64,000 nucleotides of DNA from Metapseudomonas boanensis (GCF_018704125.1 NZ_JAGTIS010000005.1:288578-352577), one strand, 5' to 3'; positions 17,309-26,630 are shown, counted from the stretch's first letter. A program made the numbers and translations. Notes: generated by a model from the sequence alone, not told the origin.

Positions 17309-18238
17309 TCAATTGCTCAGGGCGCGAACGCGGTCGCGGATCGCTTCCTGCTCTGGCGTCAGGGCCGGCGCAAGCTGGAAGTTGAAGTCGATTTCCGCGA
17401 AGCGGCCTTCCACGCCACGGGCCTTGGCTGCGGCAGCGTCGTCGACGAAGCGAATGTCACCGACCAGGCCATCGCGGGTGGCGTAGGCGAAGTCGTCCCA
17501 CAGGTACTCGTCACCCGACAGGTTGATCTGGGTGGTCAGGTGACGGTAGCCCGGTGCGGAGATGAAGAAGTGGATGTGCGCAGGGCGGTTGCCGTGGCGG
17601 CCGAGCAGGTTCAGCAGCTCCTGGGTCGGGCCATCCGGCGGGCAGCCGTAGCCGGACGGCACGATGCTGCGAGCGCGGTAGCGGCCTTCGGCGTCGGTGA
17701 CGATGCGGCGGCGCAGGTTGAACTCGGACTGGGTGGTGTCGAAGTAGGAATAGGTGCCATTGGTGTTGGCGTGCCACAGGTCGACCACGGCGCCGGCTAC
17801 CGGCTTGCCGTCAACGTCGACCACCTGGCCCTGGAGGAACATTACGGTGCCCGGATCGGTACCGTCGTCCATGCGGGTTTCGCCTTCCGACATCGGGGCG
17901 CCGGCCACGTAGAGCGGGCCTTCGATGGTGCGCGGAGTGCCGCCGGTCAGGCCGGCCTGCTCGTCCTGGGCGTCCAGCAGCAGGTCGAGGTAGTGCTCCA
18001 GGCCCAGGCCAGCGACCAGCAGGCCAGCTTCCTGGCGAGCGCCGAGGCGGTTGAGGTAGTCAACGGCCTTCCAGAACTCTTCGGTGGTGACTTCGAGGTC
18101 TTCGATGATCTTCACGGTGTCGATCAGGATGCGGTTCACCAGCTTCTTCATGCGCTGGCTGCCCAGATCGTTGTTGAAGCCGCTGGCTTCCTGGAAGAAC
18201 TTCTGAACGTTTTCGGTGTTGGACAGTTTGATAGTCAT
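17309..18238 (-). CDS. catA: catechol 1,2-dioxygenase
   Basis: 309 residues, the intradiol enzyme that cleaves catechol to cis,cis-muconate with a non-haem Fe(III). The iron ligands are visible: Y163 (NGTYSYFD), Y197 (SIVPSGYGCP), H221 and H223 (NRPAHIHFF). The N-terminal helical domain used for dimerisation is present, and the length matches the family. Third gene of catBCA, 39 bp after catC and followed by a terminator. It receives catechol from both AntABC and the Iac pathway encoded in this window. Confidence 0.97.
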   Translation of the reverse strand: MTIKLSNTENVQKFFQEASGFNNDLGSQRMKKLVNRILIDTVKIIEDLEVTTEEFWKAVDYLNRLGARQEAGLLVAGLGLEHYLDLLLDAQDEQAGLTGGTPRTIEGPLYVAGAPMSEGETRMDDGTDPGTVMFLQGQVVDVDGKPVAGAVVDLWHANTNGTYSYFDTTQSEFNLRRRIVTDAEGRYRARSIVPSGYGCPPDGPTQELLNLLGRHGNRPAHIHFFISAPGYRHLTTQINLSGDEYLWDDFAYATRDGLVGDIRFVDDAAAAKARGVEGRFAEIDFNFQLAPALTPEQEAIRDRVRALSN

Positions 18239-18277
18239 CTTTGGGTCCTCATCTTGTTGTTATCGGTGGCGAGACGA

Positions 18278-18568
18278 TCAACGATCGTCTTCGTGAATCG
18301 ACGACGGATGGCGGCAGAGACCGTCGACCTCGATATCCATGTACGGAAACAGCGGCAGTTGCATGAGGGTATCGTGCAGCTCCTCGACACTGGCCAGGTC
18401 GAACACGCTGTAGTTGGCGTAATGCCCGGCAATGCGCCACAGGTGGCGCCACTTGCCCTCGCGCTGCAGGCGCTGAGCCAGTTCCTTCTCGTCGGCCTTG
18501 AGTCTGGCCGCCTTCGCGGGGTCCATGTCGACCGGAAGCTTCACGGTCATCTTCACGTGGAACAGCAT
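18278..18568 (-). CDS. catC: muconolactone delta-isomerase
   Basis: 96 residues, the standard size for CatC, a small decameric ferredoxin-like-fold enzyme that converts muconolactone to beta-ketoadipate enol-lactone. Family blocks are MLFHVKMTVKLPVDMDP at the start, KWRHLWRIAGHYANYSVFD in the middle and PLFPYMDIEV before the end. It lies between catB (26 bp upstream) and catA in one operon. Confidence 0.97.
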   Translation of the reverse strand: MLFHVKMTVKLPVDMDPAKAARLKADEKELAQRLQREGKWRHLWRIAGHYANYSVFDLASVEELHDTLMQLPLFPYMDIEVDGLCRHPSSIHEDDR

Positions 18569-18594
18569 GGTTTGCTCTCCTCCTCAGGCAGTTG

Positions 18595-19728
18595 TCACTT
18601 GCGACGGAAATGCGCCAGGCGCTCTTCATCCAGCTCCAGGCCAAGGCCAGGAAGCGCGGGAACGTGCAGCTGGAAATCGTGGTATTGCAGCGGATTGCTG
18701 ACGATCTCTTCAGTCAGCAACAGCGGGCCGAACAGTTCGGTATCCCAGGCCAGCTTGTTCAGCGTGATGAACGCATGGGCCGATGCCAGGGTGCCGACGC
18801 TGCCTTCCAGCATGGTGCCACCGTAGAGGCCGATGCCGGCCGCTTCAGCAATCGAGGCGGTGCGCAGCACGGCGCGCGGGCCACCATTCTTGGCAATCTT
18901 CAGGGCGAACACCGGGGCCGCGCCGTCGCGAGCCAGGTTGAAGGCGTCTTCGACGCATTCGATGGACTCGTCGGCCATGATAGGTGCCGGACTGCGCAGG
19001 TTGAGGCGCACCTGGCCAGCGCGGTTGTTGCGCGAGATGGGTTGCTCGATCAGGTCGATGCCGTTATCGCCGAGGATCTGGCAGGCACGTATGGCCACGC
19101 CTTCGTCCCAGGCCTGGTTGACGTCGACGCGTACGCTGGCACGGTCACCCAAGGCCTTCTTGATGGCAATGACGTGGGCCAGGTCCTTGCTCACCTCGCC
19201 GGCGCCGATCTTCAGCTTGAAGATGCGATGGCGACGGATTTCGAGCATGTGTTCGGCTTCGGCGATGTCCTTGACGGTATCGCCGCTGGCCAGGGTCCAG
19301 GCCACCTCCAGGCTGTCACGCACGCGGCCACCGAGCAGTTCGCTGACCGGCAGGCCCAGGCGCTTGCCTTGGGCGTCCAGCAACGCGGTTTCCACTGCGG
19401 AGCGGGCGAAGGTGTTGCCCTTGATCACGCGATCCAGGCGCTGCATCGCCGCATTGATGTTGCAGGCATCCTGGCCAACCAGTAGCGGTGCGAAATGGCG
19501 ATCCAGGTTGGTCTTGATGCTGTCCGGGCTTTCGTTGCCATAGGACAGGCCGCCGATGGTGGTCGCCTCACCGATCCCCTCGATGCCATCGGCACAGCGG
19601 ATGCGCAGGATCACCAGGGTCTGGTTCTGCATGGTGTGCATCGCCAGCTTGTGCGGGCGGATGGTCGGCAAGTCGACGATGATCGCCTCGAGCGACTCGA
19701 TCGCGGTGTGGATCATTTCAATACCCAT
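18595..19728 (-). CDS. catB: muconate cycloisomerase I
   Basis: 377 residues, an enolase-superfamily enzyme that makes (+)-muconolactone from cis,cis-muconate using Mn2+. The N-terminal capping domain has the conserved AIIVDLPTIRPHKLAMHTMQ. The barrel has the catalytic KLKIG lysine pair, metal ligands in VRVDVNQAWD, IDLIEQPI and ADES, and the second-base lysine in FALKIAKNGG. The start at 19728 has GAGGAAAA in front; another ATG lies four codons in. First gene of the operon, under CatR control. Confidence 0.96.
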   Translation of the reverse strand: MGIEMIHTAIESLEAIIVDLPTIRPHKLAMHTMQNQTLVILRIRCADGIEGIGEATTIGGLSYGNESPDSIKTNLDRHFAPLLVGQDACNINAAMQRLDRVIKGNTFARSAVETALLDAQGKRLGLPVSELLGGRVRDSLEVAWTLASGDTVKDIAEAEHMLEIRRHRIFKLKIGAGEVSKDLAHVIAIKKALGDRASVRVDVNQAWDEGVAIRACQILGDNGIDLIEQPISRNNRAGQVRLNLRSPAPIMADESIECVEDAFNLARDGAAPVFALKIAKNGGPRAVLRTASIAEAAGIGLYGGTMLEGSVGTLASAHAFITLNKLAWDTELFGPLLLTEEIVSNPLQYHDFQLHVPALPGLGLELDEERLAHFRRK

Positions 19729-19802
19729 CAGGTTGTTTTCCTCTGGTGCTTGATATTGATCACCTCGCCCAACGGAATCCAATATAGAGTTTGTCTAGTT
19801 CG

Positions 19803-19817
19803 ATACCTTCCAGGTAT
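19803..19817. promoter_or_regulatory. CatR recognition site (LysR box)
   Basis: ATACCTTCCAGGTAT is a perfect 6-3-6 palindrome with the T-N11-A pattern of LysR-type recognition sites. It lies in the 124-bp space between divergent catB and catR. CatR with muconate activates catBCA from such a site and represses itself. A TATATT in the minus-strand direction (near 19783) may be the catB -10. Confidence 0.72.
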
Positions 19818-19852
19818 TGAAAGAAACGAACCGAAACCGCCCCGGAGGCCCC

Positions 19853-20737
19853 ATGGAGCTTCGCCACCTGCGCTATTTCCAGGTGCTCGCCGAGACCCTC
19901 AATTTCACCCGCGCCGCCGAGCGCCTGCATATTGCCCAGCCACCGCTGAGCCGGCAGATCCAACAGCTCGAGGACGAATTGGGCGTCGCCCTGCTGGATC
20001 GTGGCCGGCCACTGCGCCTGACCGAAGCCGGGCGTTTTTTCCACGAGCACTCAAGCACCCTGCTCGAGCAGTTGGCGAAGGTTTGTGACAATACCCGCCG
20101 CATTGGTTCCGGCGAAAAAGCCTGGCTGGGCATCGGTTTTGCCCCCTCGACGCTCTACGGTGTACTGCCGGACCTGATCCGCCGACTGCGCAGGGATGCG
20201 GGCCTGGAACTGGGCTTGTCGGAGATGACCACCCTGCAACAGGTAGAAGCGCTGAAGGCGGGCCGCATCGACATCGGCTTCGGCCGCATCCGCATCGACG
20301 ACGCGGCGATCCAGCAGGCAGTGCTTACCCTCGACCCGCTAGTGGCCGCCCTGCCCGCCGGGCATCCATTGCTACCGGGTCCGGTGAGCCTGACCGACCT
20401 GGCCAACGAACCCTTCGTGCTCTACCCCGGCAACCCACGGCCGAGCTATGCCGACCACGTGATCGCGCTGTTCGCCGCCTATGGCCTGCAGATCGAGGTG
20501 GCGCAGTGGACCAACGAACTGCAGACCGCCATCGGCCTGGTCGCCGCCGGCATCGGCATCACCCTGGTGCCGGCCTCGGTGCAAGTGCTGCATCGCTCCG
20601 ATATCGACTACGCGCCGCTGCAGGAAAGCCAGGCCACCTCGCCCATCGTCATCAGCCGCCGTGTTGGCGAACCCGCGCCGGCGCTCAAGCATTGCCTGGC
20701 GCTGGTCGAGGAGCTGTCGAAGGGGCGGAGCAACTAG
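19853..20737 (+). CDS. catR: LysR-type activator of the cat operon
   Basis: 294 residues. The N-terminal helix-turn-helix starts MELRHLRYFQVLAETLNFTR and continues LHIAQPPLSRQIQQLEDELG, as in the CatR/ClcR/BenM group. The effector domain follows (GIGFAPSTLYGVLPDLIRRLR). In this group cis,cis-muconate is the inducer. The start at 19853 follows GGAGG; an in-frame ATG 12 codons upstream has no such site. Divergent from catB, the standard arrangement in pseudomonads. Confidence 0.94.
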   Translation: MELRHLRYFQVLAETLNFTRAAERLHIAQPPLSRQIQQLEDELGVALLDRGRPLRLTEAGRFFHEHSSTLLEQLAKVCDNTRRIGSGEKAWLGIGFAPSTLYGVLPDLIRRLRRDAGLELGLSEMTTLQQVEALKAGRIDIGFGRIRIDDAAIQQAVLTLDPLVAALPAGHPLLPGPVSLTDLANEPFVLYPGNPRPSYADHVIALFAAYGLQIEVAQWTNELQTAIGLVAAGIGITLVPASVQVLHRSDIDYAPLQESQATSPIVISRRVGEPAPALKHCLALVEELSKGRSN

Positions 20738-20755
20738 CCTCGGTACAGCGGCTCT

Positions 20756-20847
20756 TGTGGCGGCAAATTCATTCGCGAGCAGGCCAACGGCCTGCCCTGC
20801 CCATCTCCTACTGGGGCCGCTGCGCGACCCTTGACGAATGAGTTCGC
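20756..20847. repeat. GCGAATTCATTCGC-family inverted repeat
   Basis: TGTGGCGGCAAATTCATTCGC at the left and GACGAATGAGTTCGC at the right flank a GC-rich spacer between convergent catR and the porin gene. Related to pairs at 47528-47623 and 49491-49590. Confidence 0.7.
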
Positions 20848-20870
20848 ATCACCGAGATCAAAGCCGGCCG

Positions 20871-22148
20871 TCAGAACTTGAAGGTGTACGAGGTGATCAG
20901 GCGGTTCTCCTGGTAGTCCGGCCCTGATGCGCCGCCGTTTCCGTAGCGGGTCTTCACGTCGATGTTGCGCCACTCGAAACCGACGCCCTTGAACGCCCCG
21001 CTCTGCACCACGTAGTTGACGACGATGTTGCGCTCGCTCTCGACGTTCTGGTCCAGGGCGTTGTTGCCGCGATCGATGCCTGTGCCGCGCAGGTAGCGGG
21101 TCATGAAGCGCAGACCGGGCACGCCGAGGGCGGCAAAGTCGTAGTCGTAGCGCAGCTGCCATGAGCTTTCGTTGGGTTTGACGAAGGCCACGGTCGACCA
21201 GTTCACCAGGTAGGGTTGCGGCGCATAGCCGTTCAGCGTCGGGAAGGCGCTTTCGCCCAGCATGCGCTGGTAGGCGACGCCCACGGCATGGGGCCCCTTG
21301 CGCAGGGTGGTCATGACGCCGTAGGAGCGGTTGTCGATGTCCCCGTACAGTGCCTTGCCGTCCTCGCTGTTATCGAAATAGCGCAAGTCGGTCTTCAGGC
21401 CGAAGCCGTTGCCGAGGTTTGCGTTGTGGGTCAGACCGGCATAGTGCTGCTGGTAGATGTCTTCCAGCTGGCCGTAGAAGTAGCTGGCCGAAAGCGCCGG
21501 ATTGAACGCATAGGTGGCGCCGCCGAAGTTCAGGCCATCGCTGCGGCGCTGGATATCCGGGCCGTTGAACAGGTACATCTTCTCGCGGTTGGAGGATTCT
21601 CGGCTGCTGATCTCGGTGAAGCGGCCGGCGGTGAGGGTCAGGTTGTCCACCTCGCGTGACTCCAGCAGGAAGCCGTGGAAGGTGGTGATCAGCTGGCGGG
21701 AGTCGTCGTAGAAGGCTACCGGCAGCATCGGACGGTGCTCGCCGACCTTAAGCTCGGTCCTGGAATAACGCACTTTGCCGGTCAGCGCGGTGCGGCCGTA
21801 ATCGCGGACCTGCTCACCCTTGCTGTCGTCGTAGGGAATGATGGTGTCCGGGCCACGACCACCGCCGCCATCGAGGCGATAGGCATATTGCCCGGAAATA
21901 TCCAGGCCGAACTGGACAATGCCTTCGGTATATCCGGAGATGGCGCGAAAGTCGAAACCCTGGGTCCAACTTCCAATCCGCGACTTGGGTGCATCGTCCT
22001 GCTTGAAGTCGCGATCAATATAGAAATTGCGCAGTCCAAGACTGACTTGTCGATCTTTGACAAAGTCCGCCAGAGCGGAAACCGGCACGAATATTCCAAT
22101 CAGGCTCGCAGCAGCAACACCGCGAGCCAGCCAGCTTTTCTGAAACAT
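20871..22148 (-). CDS. OprD-family outer-membrane porin (second copy)
   Basis: 425 residues with a signal peptide of about 27 residues. OprD marks: KDRQVSLGLRNFYIDRDF, SWTQGFDFRAISGYTEG, RTELKVGEHRPMLPV, and a last strand ending ENRLITSYTFKF with C-terminal Phe. The start at 22148 follows AAAGGAA. It lies between the cat and iac operons on the same strand as both and may admit indole-3-acetate or a related carboxylate. It differs clearly from the first OprD in its loops, so this is not a recent duplication. Confidence 0.92.
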   Translation of the reverse strand: MFQKSWLARGVAAASLIGIFVPVSALADFVKDRQVSLGLRNFYIDRDFKQDDAPKSRIGSWTQGFDFRAISGYTEGIVQFGLDISGQYAYRLDGGGGRGPDTIIPYDDSKGEQVRDYGRTALTGKVRYSRTELKVGEHRPMLPVAFYDDSRQLITTFHGFLLESREVDNLTLTAGRFTEISSRESSNREKMYLFNGPDIQRRSDGLNFGGATYAFNPALSASYFYGQLEDIYQQHYAGLTHNANLGNGFGLKTDLRYFDNSEDGKALYGDIDNRSYGVMTTLRKGPHAVGVAYQRMLGESAFPTLNGYAPQPYLVNWSTVAFVKPNESSWQLRYDYDFAALGVPGLRFMTRYLRGTGIDRGNNALDQNVESERNIVVNYVVQSGAFKGVGFEWRNIDVKTRYGNGGASGPDYQENRLITSYTFKF

Positions 22149-22477
22149 GACATGTTCCTTTCTTACACGTGCAAGGCACATAAGGTGGGAGCAGATTAAT
22201 TCGCAAAGGCAAAACTTCGGCAGTTAATCCGCAGTGTTGTTTTTATGACCACTTACTGCAAAAAGGCGCAAATCAACCCGCTACCCGAACAAGTAACGGG
22301 CACCCTCGTTTTATTGTTTTGGTAGAACTTATTGCTGAAACTCAGCGTTATCTCCTGTAGGAGCGAGCTTGCTCGCGAAAGACCGCGCAAAGGCCATTCG
22401 CCAGCAAGCTGGCTCCTACAAGACATCCGCCGCCCCTCACCCCGATCGCAGGAGCGAGCAACCGTGCGGCCCTGGCA
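22149..22477. other. intergenic region between iacG and the second porin, with a REP pair
   Basis: 329 bp without a gene. The half nearest the porin (22190-22340) is relatively AT-rich and should hold its promoter. The other half holds the REP pair at 22357-22419. Confidence 0.6.
22357..22419. repeat. REP pair
   Basis: GTAGGAGCGAGCTTGCTCGC at 22357 faces ATTCGCCAGCAAGCTGGCTC ending at 22419. Lies 59 bp after the end of the iac operon, where it may stabilise the mRNA end. Confidence 0.88.
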
Positions 22478-22978
22478 TCAGCAGGACGCGCGCGAGGCGT
22501 CGCCCAGGCGGTGGTAGGCGCGGTTGAAATACACCAGGCCCTCCTGGCTCTTGCCGTGGCGGATGCCCAGCACTTCGCAATAGAAGATGGTGTGGGAACC
22601 CACTTCGTGGGCCTGGGCTATGCGGCAGTCGAAGCTGACCAGCGCCTCGTCAAGCAGCGGTGCACCGCTCTCCAGGGTGTTCCACCTGGCCTGTGCGAAG
22701 CGCTGGTCGGAGTCCAGTTCGCGGTTGGCAAATACGGCGGAGATATCCTTGAGTTCGGCGGTCAGCACGTTCACGCCGAGCACGCCATTGCTCTTGAAGT
22801 GGCCGTTGGAAAAGGACGAACGATTCATGCACACCAGCAAGGTCGGTGGCTGGTCGGTGACGCTGCACACCGCCGAGGCGGTGAAGCCGAAGCGCCCGGC
22901 GGCACCGTCGGTGGTGATGACCGAAACCGCCCCGCCGAGCAGGGCCATCGCATTACGGAATCCAGTGGTATCGACCAT
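22478..22978 (-). CDS. iacG: flavin reductase component of IAA degradation
   Basis: 166 residues of the HpaC/flavin reductase-like family. Conserved are the N-terminal FRNAMALLGGAVSVITTDGAAG, FTASAVCSVTDQPPTLLVCMN and the C-terminal GLVYFNRAYHRL. It supplies reduced FMN or FAD to the IacA monooxygenase that starts IAA oxidation. The start at 22978 follows AAAGGAGG. Last gene of an operon whose order H-A-B-I-C-D-E-F-G equals that described for iac clusters (Acinetobacter-type order). Confidence 0.88.
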   Translation of the reverse strand: MVDTTGFRNAMALLGGAVSVITTDGAAGRFGFTASAVCSVTDQPPTLLVCMNRSSFSNGHFKSNGVLGVNVLTAELKDISAVFANRELDSDQRFAQARWNTLESGAPLLDEALVSFDCRIAQAHEVGSHTIFYCEVLGIRHGKSQEGLVYFNRAYHRLGDASRASC

Positions 22979-23003
22979 GGTCTTGCCTCCTTTGAAAAGG
23001 CGC

Positions 23004-23963
23004 TTAGATATCCAGCACGAGTTTTTTCGACTTGGCCCGCGAGCAACACACCAGGATCTGGTCGTTGGCGGCTTTTTCGTCATCGGTCAGGTACACGTCG
23101 CGGTGGTCCGGCTCGCCTTCGAGCACGTCGCACAGGCAGGTGCCGCAAACCCCCTGCTCGCAGGAAATCTCGACCTTGATGCCGACCCCGGCCAGGGCAT
23201 CGACGATGGTCTGGCCCTCGGCCACCTGCACCGTCTTGCCGCTGCGCGAGGCCACTACTTCAAAGCCGCTGCCGCTGGCATCCAGCTCCACCTGAAAGTA
23301 CTCGCGGTGGATGTTGTCCTCGGCGTAGCCAGCCTTGCGTGCTTCACTGATCACCCAATCCATGAAGCCAGCCGGGCCGCAGACGTAGACATGTGCGCCC
23401 GCCTCAGGGCGACCCAGCACGGCGGGAAGGTCGAGCTTCTGGGCATCGGCCTCGTCGTCGAAGTGGGTGTGCACGCAGGCGGCGAAGTCGGCTTCGCCCA
23501 ACTCGTCGAGGAAGGCCGTGCGGCCGCGGGAACGTCCGCAGTAATGCAGCGCGAACTGGCTGTCCTGCGCGGCCAGGGCATGGGCCATGGCAATCATCGG
23601 GGTGATCCCGATACCGCCGCCGATGAGGATCGAGCGGCTGGCGTCAGCGGCCAGCGGGAAGTGGTTGCGTGGCGCACCGATGGCGACTTCGCTGCCTTCC
23701 TGCAGACGCTCATGCACGGCGACCGAACCGCCTCGCGAGGCTGGGTCCTTGAGCACGCCGAGGCGATAGGCCGTTGTGTTGGCAGGGTCGCCACACAGGG
23801 AATACTGGCGCACCAGACCAGGGGCCAGGTGCACATCCACATGCGCTCCGGCTTCGAACGCCGGCAACGGCTGCCCCGCTGGGTCGGCGAGGTCGAGGAT
23901 TACCACGCCCTCGCCCTGCTCCACCCGTTTGCGCACCACCAGCTTCAACACTTGCTCACTCAT
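23004..23963 (-). CDS. iacF: ferredoxin-type reductase for the IAA dioxygenase (PDR/VanB family)
   Basis: 319 residues in the phthalate dioxygenase reductase order: FMN/FAD barrel (AGAHVDVHLAPGLVRQYSLCG), NAD domain (SILIGGGIGITPMIAMAHAL, HVYVCGPAGFMDWV), then a C-terminal [2Fe-2S] domain with CEQGVCGTCLCDVL and a further Cys in ILVCCSRA. It carries electrons from NADH to the Rieske centre of IacC. Located 25 bp before iacG. Confidence 0.88.
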   Translation of the reverse strand: MSEQVLKLVVRKRVEQGEGVVILDLADPAGQPLPAFEAGAHVDVHLAPGLVRQYSLCGDPANTTAYRLGVLKDPASRGGSVAVHERLQEGSEVAIGAPRNHFPLAADASRSILIGGGIGITPMIAMAHALAAQDSQFALHYCGRSRGRTAFLDELGEADFAACVHTHFDDEADAQKLDLPAVLGRPEAGAHVYVCGPAGFMDWVISEARKAGYAEDNIHREYFQVELDASGSGFEVVASRSGKTVQVAEGQTIVDALAGVGIKVEISCEQGVCGTCLCDVLEGEPDHRDVYLTDDEKAANDQILVCCSRAKSKKLVLDI

Positions 23964-24048
23964 ACCGGCCTTCCCGCACCTTGTGGTGCTGTTTGTTTCT
24001 TATGGATCTTTCAGAACCGCGCGACTGGCGCCATGCGGTTCACTTGCT

Positions 24049-24789
24049 TCAACGCATGTAGATGCCACCATTCACATCCCAGGTGGCACCGGTGGTGAAG
24101 TAGGCGTCTTCGGACGCCAACTGCACGACCAGGCTGCCAAGGAAGGCGGCGTTGCCGAGACGCTTCACCGGAATCGCCTCGATGAGCGTCTCCAGCCGCT
24201 CCGGCGGTACCGCCGCGCGCACCGCCGGGGACTCGATGGGTCCCGGGGCAATGGCGTTGACGGTGACGCCGCTGGCGGCGAGCTCACGGGCGAAGATCTT
24301 GGTCAGGGTGACGATGGCGCCTTTGGATGCTGCGTAGTGCGCGCCCGTGGCGGTGCCGCCGTTCTGCCCGGCCAGCGAGGCCATGTTGATGATCCGCCCG
24401 TAACCGGCAGCGGCCATGTGGGCGCCGAACACCTGGCAGCCGACGAAGGTGCCGCGCTGGTTGATGCTGGTGACCCGGTCGAATTCCTCCGGGCTGATCT
24501 GCATCAGCGGCGTGGTCAGCGTCATGGCGGCGTTGTTCACCGCCACGTGCAACGCACCCCAGCGCTCAAGCACCGCCGCCAGCGCGTCCTCGAAGTCCCG
24601 CTTGCTGGCGACATCCAGCTTCAGTGCCTGCACGCGGTCGCCGCTCGGGTCGAGCCGATCCGCCGCAGCCTGGGCCTGCTCCAGTGACAGATCGGTGATC
24701 ACCACCGCATAGCCGGCAGCGTGCAGGGCTCGGGCAATCTCGTTACCGAGTCCCTGCGCGGCGCCGGTGACAAGGGCTACTTGGCTCAT
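24049..24789 (-). CDS. iacE: short-chain dehydrogenase of IAA degradation
   Basis: 246 residues, classical SDR. The cofactor motif is TGAAQGLG near residue 8, NNAA follows in the middle, and the active site is NMASLAG plus YAASK. In iac clusters IacE acts on an early oxidised indole acetate intermediate; its exact reaction in this strain is inferred. It starts 10 bp after iacD; its AAGG ribosome site overlaps the iacD stop. Confidence 0.87.
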   Translation of the reverse strand: MSQVALVTGAAQGLGNEIARALHAAGYAVVITDLSLEQAQAAADRLDPSGDRVQALKLDVASKRDFEDALAAVLERWGALHVAVNNAAMTLTTPLMQISPEEFDRVTSINQRGTFVGCQVFGAHMAAAGYGRIINMASLAGQNGGTATGAHYAASKGAIVTLTKIFARELAASGVTVNAIAPGPIESPAVRAAVPPERLETLIEAIPVKRLGNAAFLGSLVVQLASEDAYFTTGATWDVNGGIYMR

Positions 24790-24799
24790 GGTCGGCGCC

Positions 24800-25276
24800 T
24801 TAGAGGATGTAACCGATGCCGGCGAGGGTATCGGTGGAGTTGATGAGTTGGATCAGCTTGCGCTGAATGCGGAAGCCCTCGCCTTCGCGCTTGAGCTGGA
24901 AGGTCACATCGGCGGTGTAGTGCTTGAGCATGTCCTTGCGGAACTCGCGCAGGTTCTGCGCGCAGCGCACGGTGACCACGCCATCCGCCTCGCCCAGCAC
25001 ACGGAAGCGCGACAGGGCGCGCACGGTACGGGCACGCGGAGTGGTGGAGATGGACTCGCCACTGATCAGCCGCTTCACCCGCAATTGACGCATGTGGTGG
25101 TCGTCGTAGGCGTAGTTCAGCGTGTTCTCGAAGTCGGTTTCGTTAGGATCGATGGGGATGATGTAGGTCCCCTGTTCGGTCCACAGGTCGAGCCAGGCGT
25201 CGAATTCGCCGTGGTCGAGCATGTCCGCTTCCTGCCAGATGAAGGCGCTGACGTGGTTGAGCAATTCAAGATTCAT
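24800..25276 (-). CDS. iacD: ring-hydroxylating dioxygenase beta subunit of IAA degradation
   Basis: 158 residues, the small subunit of the IacCD dioxygenase. Typical blocks are SAFIWQEADMLDHGEFDAWL, TEQGTYIIPID, and RVKRLISGESISTTPRARTV. Of two ATG codons 6 bp apart, the second (25276) stands at a normal distance from GAGGAG; the first (25282) is only three bases from it. Lies 13 bp after iacC. Confidence 0.9.
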   Translation of the reverse strand: MNLELLNHVSAFIWQEADMLDHGEFDAWLDLWTEQGTYIIPIDPNETDFENTLNYAYDDHHMRQLRVKRLISGESISTTPRARTVRALSRFRVLGEADGVVTVRCAQNLREFRKDMLKHYTADVTFQLKREGEGFRIQRKLIQLINSTDTLAGIGYIL

Positions 25277-25289
25277 GGTCATTTTCTCC

Positions 25290-26564
25290 TCAGGCCGACA
25301 TCATCTTTTTCCACTGCTGATAGGCCGCGCGCATGCCAGTCTCGGCGCTCACGTCGCTGATCAGCCCGTCCTCGCTCGGCGTCTCGCCGGGCAGGCCGCG
25401 GTTGAGCATGATCCAGAGGTCGGCGCCCGCCTGGGCGCCCTTCTGCACGCGCTCCCAGGCCTCGGAATCGTCCGGGGTACCGAAGCCCATGGGGCCCTGG
25501 AAGTGTTCGTGCAGGCGCAGGCGGTAGCGGTTGGCCACAGCCGGACCGCCGTCCATGGTGATCACCGCATGATGGATCTCGGTCTCGTTCACCGAGATCG
25601 GCTGCAGCACGCGGAAGAAGGCCATGGAGCAGGCCACGTTGGGGAACAGGTTGAGGTTGAAGCCGGAGCCTCCGACAGCGCGGACGATACGACGCACCTG
25701 CTGCTCTTCATGACCTTCGGCGCGCAACTCTTCGGCCAGGGCCTCGAAGCGTTCGGGGATCGGCAGGTCGAGGTTGGCTTCCAGGTCCACCAGGTCGGGA
25801 ATCATCACCATCACGCTGTGGCCGTTGCCGAGGTCTTCGACATAGCCCGGCCCCTGGACGAAATCGAACAGCTCCAGGGTCTGTTCATCCACCGAGGACA
25901 GGAACGACTTGTGCACCAGCGGGAAGTGGTAGGCGTCGGTGGTGTTTTCCAACTGGATCTTCCAGTTGCCGGGGAAGCGGAAGCGGTGCTCGCCCGCCAG
26001 CTTCACCGGGTAGCCGGCGCCCTGTTTCATGAACAGGTCGATCCATTTCTTCGCCGGGCCGAGGAAATCCACCAGCGGCTCGATATCGTCCTTGAAGGTG
26101 GCGAAGAGCATGCCGTTGTATTCCTCGACACGCAGGCTCACCAGCGGCAGCTCGCCTTTGTCCAGGCAGTCGGCATAGCTCTCCGGGTGCGGCACGCCGC
26201 GCAGGCTGCCATCCAGGGCGTAGCTCCAGCCGTGATAGGGGCAGACGAAGCTCGCGGCCTTGCCCTTCTTGTGCTCGCACACGGTGGCGCCACGGTGGCG
26301 GCAACGGTTGAGCAGCACGTGCACGTCCTTCTTGCGGTCGCGCACCACGATCACCGGCTGCTTGCCGATGTAGGTGCTCTTGTAGTTGCCGGCCTCGGGG
26401 ATCTCGCTGGCGTGGGCTACCCAGACCCAGGTGCTGTAGAAGATCTTCTCCAGCTCCTCGTCGAAGAGGCGGGCGTCGGTGTAGAGCGAGGTGTGCACGC
26501 GGTCGTGCTGCACGAGGTCGGCCGGGGAGCTGGCCAGGGTTACAGTTTCGATCAGGTTGGTCAC
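25290..26564 (-). CDS. iacC: Rieske dioxygenase alpha subunit of IAA degradation
   Basis: 424 residues. The Rieske ligands are C88-x-H90 (NRCRHRGATV) and C108-x2-H111 (VCPYHGW). The catalytic iron motif ENTTDAYHFPLVH gives H213 and H218 with the bridging D210. With IacD and IacF it carries the ring-opening step that leads to catechol. GTG at 26564 is taken as start because GGAG lies five bases before it; a GTG two codons upstream overlaps that site. The strongest catalytic marker of the iac operon. Confidence 0.9.
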   Translation of the reverse strand: MTNLIETVTLASSPADLVQHDRVHTSLYTDARLFDEELEKIFYSTWVWVAHASEIPEAGNYKSTYIGKQPVIVVRDRKKDVHVLLNRCRHRGATVCEHKKGKAASFVCPYHGWSYALDGSLRGVPHPESYADCLDKGELPLVSLRVEEYNGMLFATFKDDIEPLVDFLGPAKKWIDLFMKQGAGYPVKLAGEHRFRFPGNWKIQLENTTDAYHFPLVHKSFLSSVDEQTLELFDFVQGPGYVEDLGNGHSVMVMIPDLVDLEANLDLPIPERFEALAEELRAEGHEEQQVRRIVRAVGGSGFNLNLFPNVACSMAFFRVLQPISVNETEIHHAVITMDGGPAVANRYRLRLHEHFQGPMGFGTPDDSEAWERVQKGAQAGADLWIMLNRGLPGETPSEDGLISDVSAETGMRAAYQQWKKMMSA

Positions 26565-26630
26565 GATCACTCCTCGTCGGCGCAGGGCACCGACTCACAG
26601 AAATTCTTGTTGGCGCCCCGTCGGGCGCTG

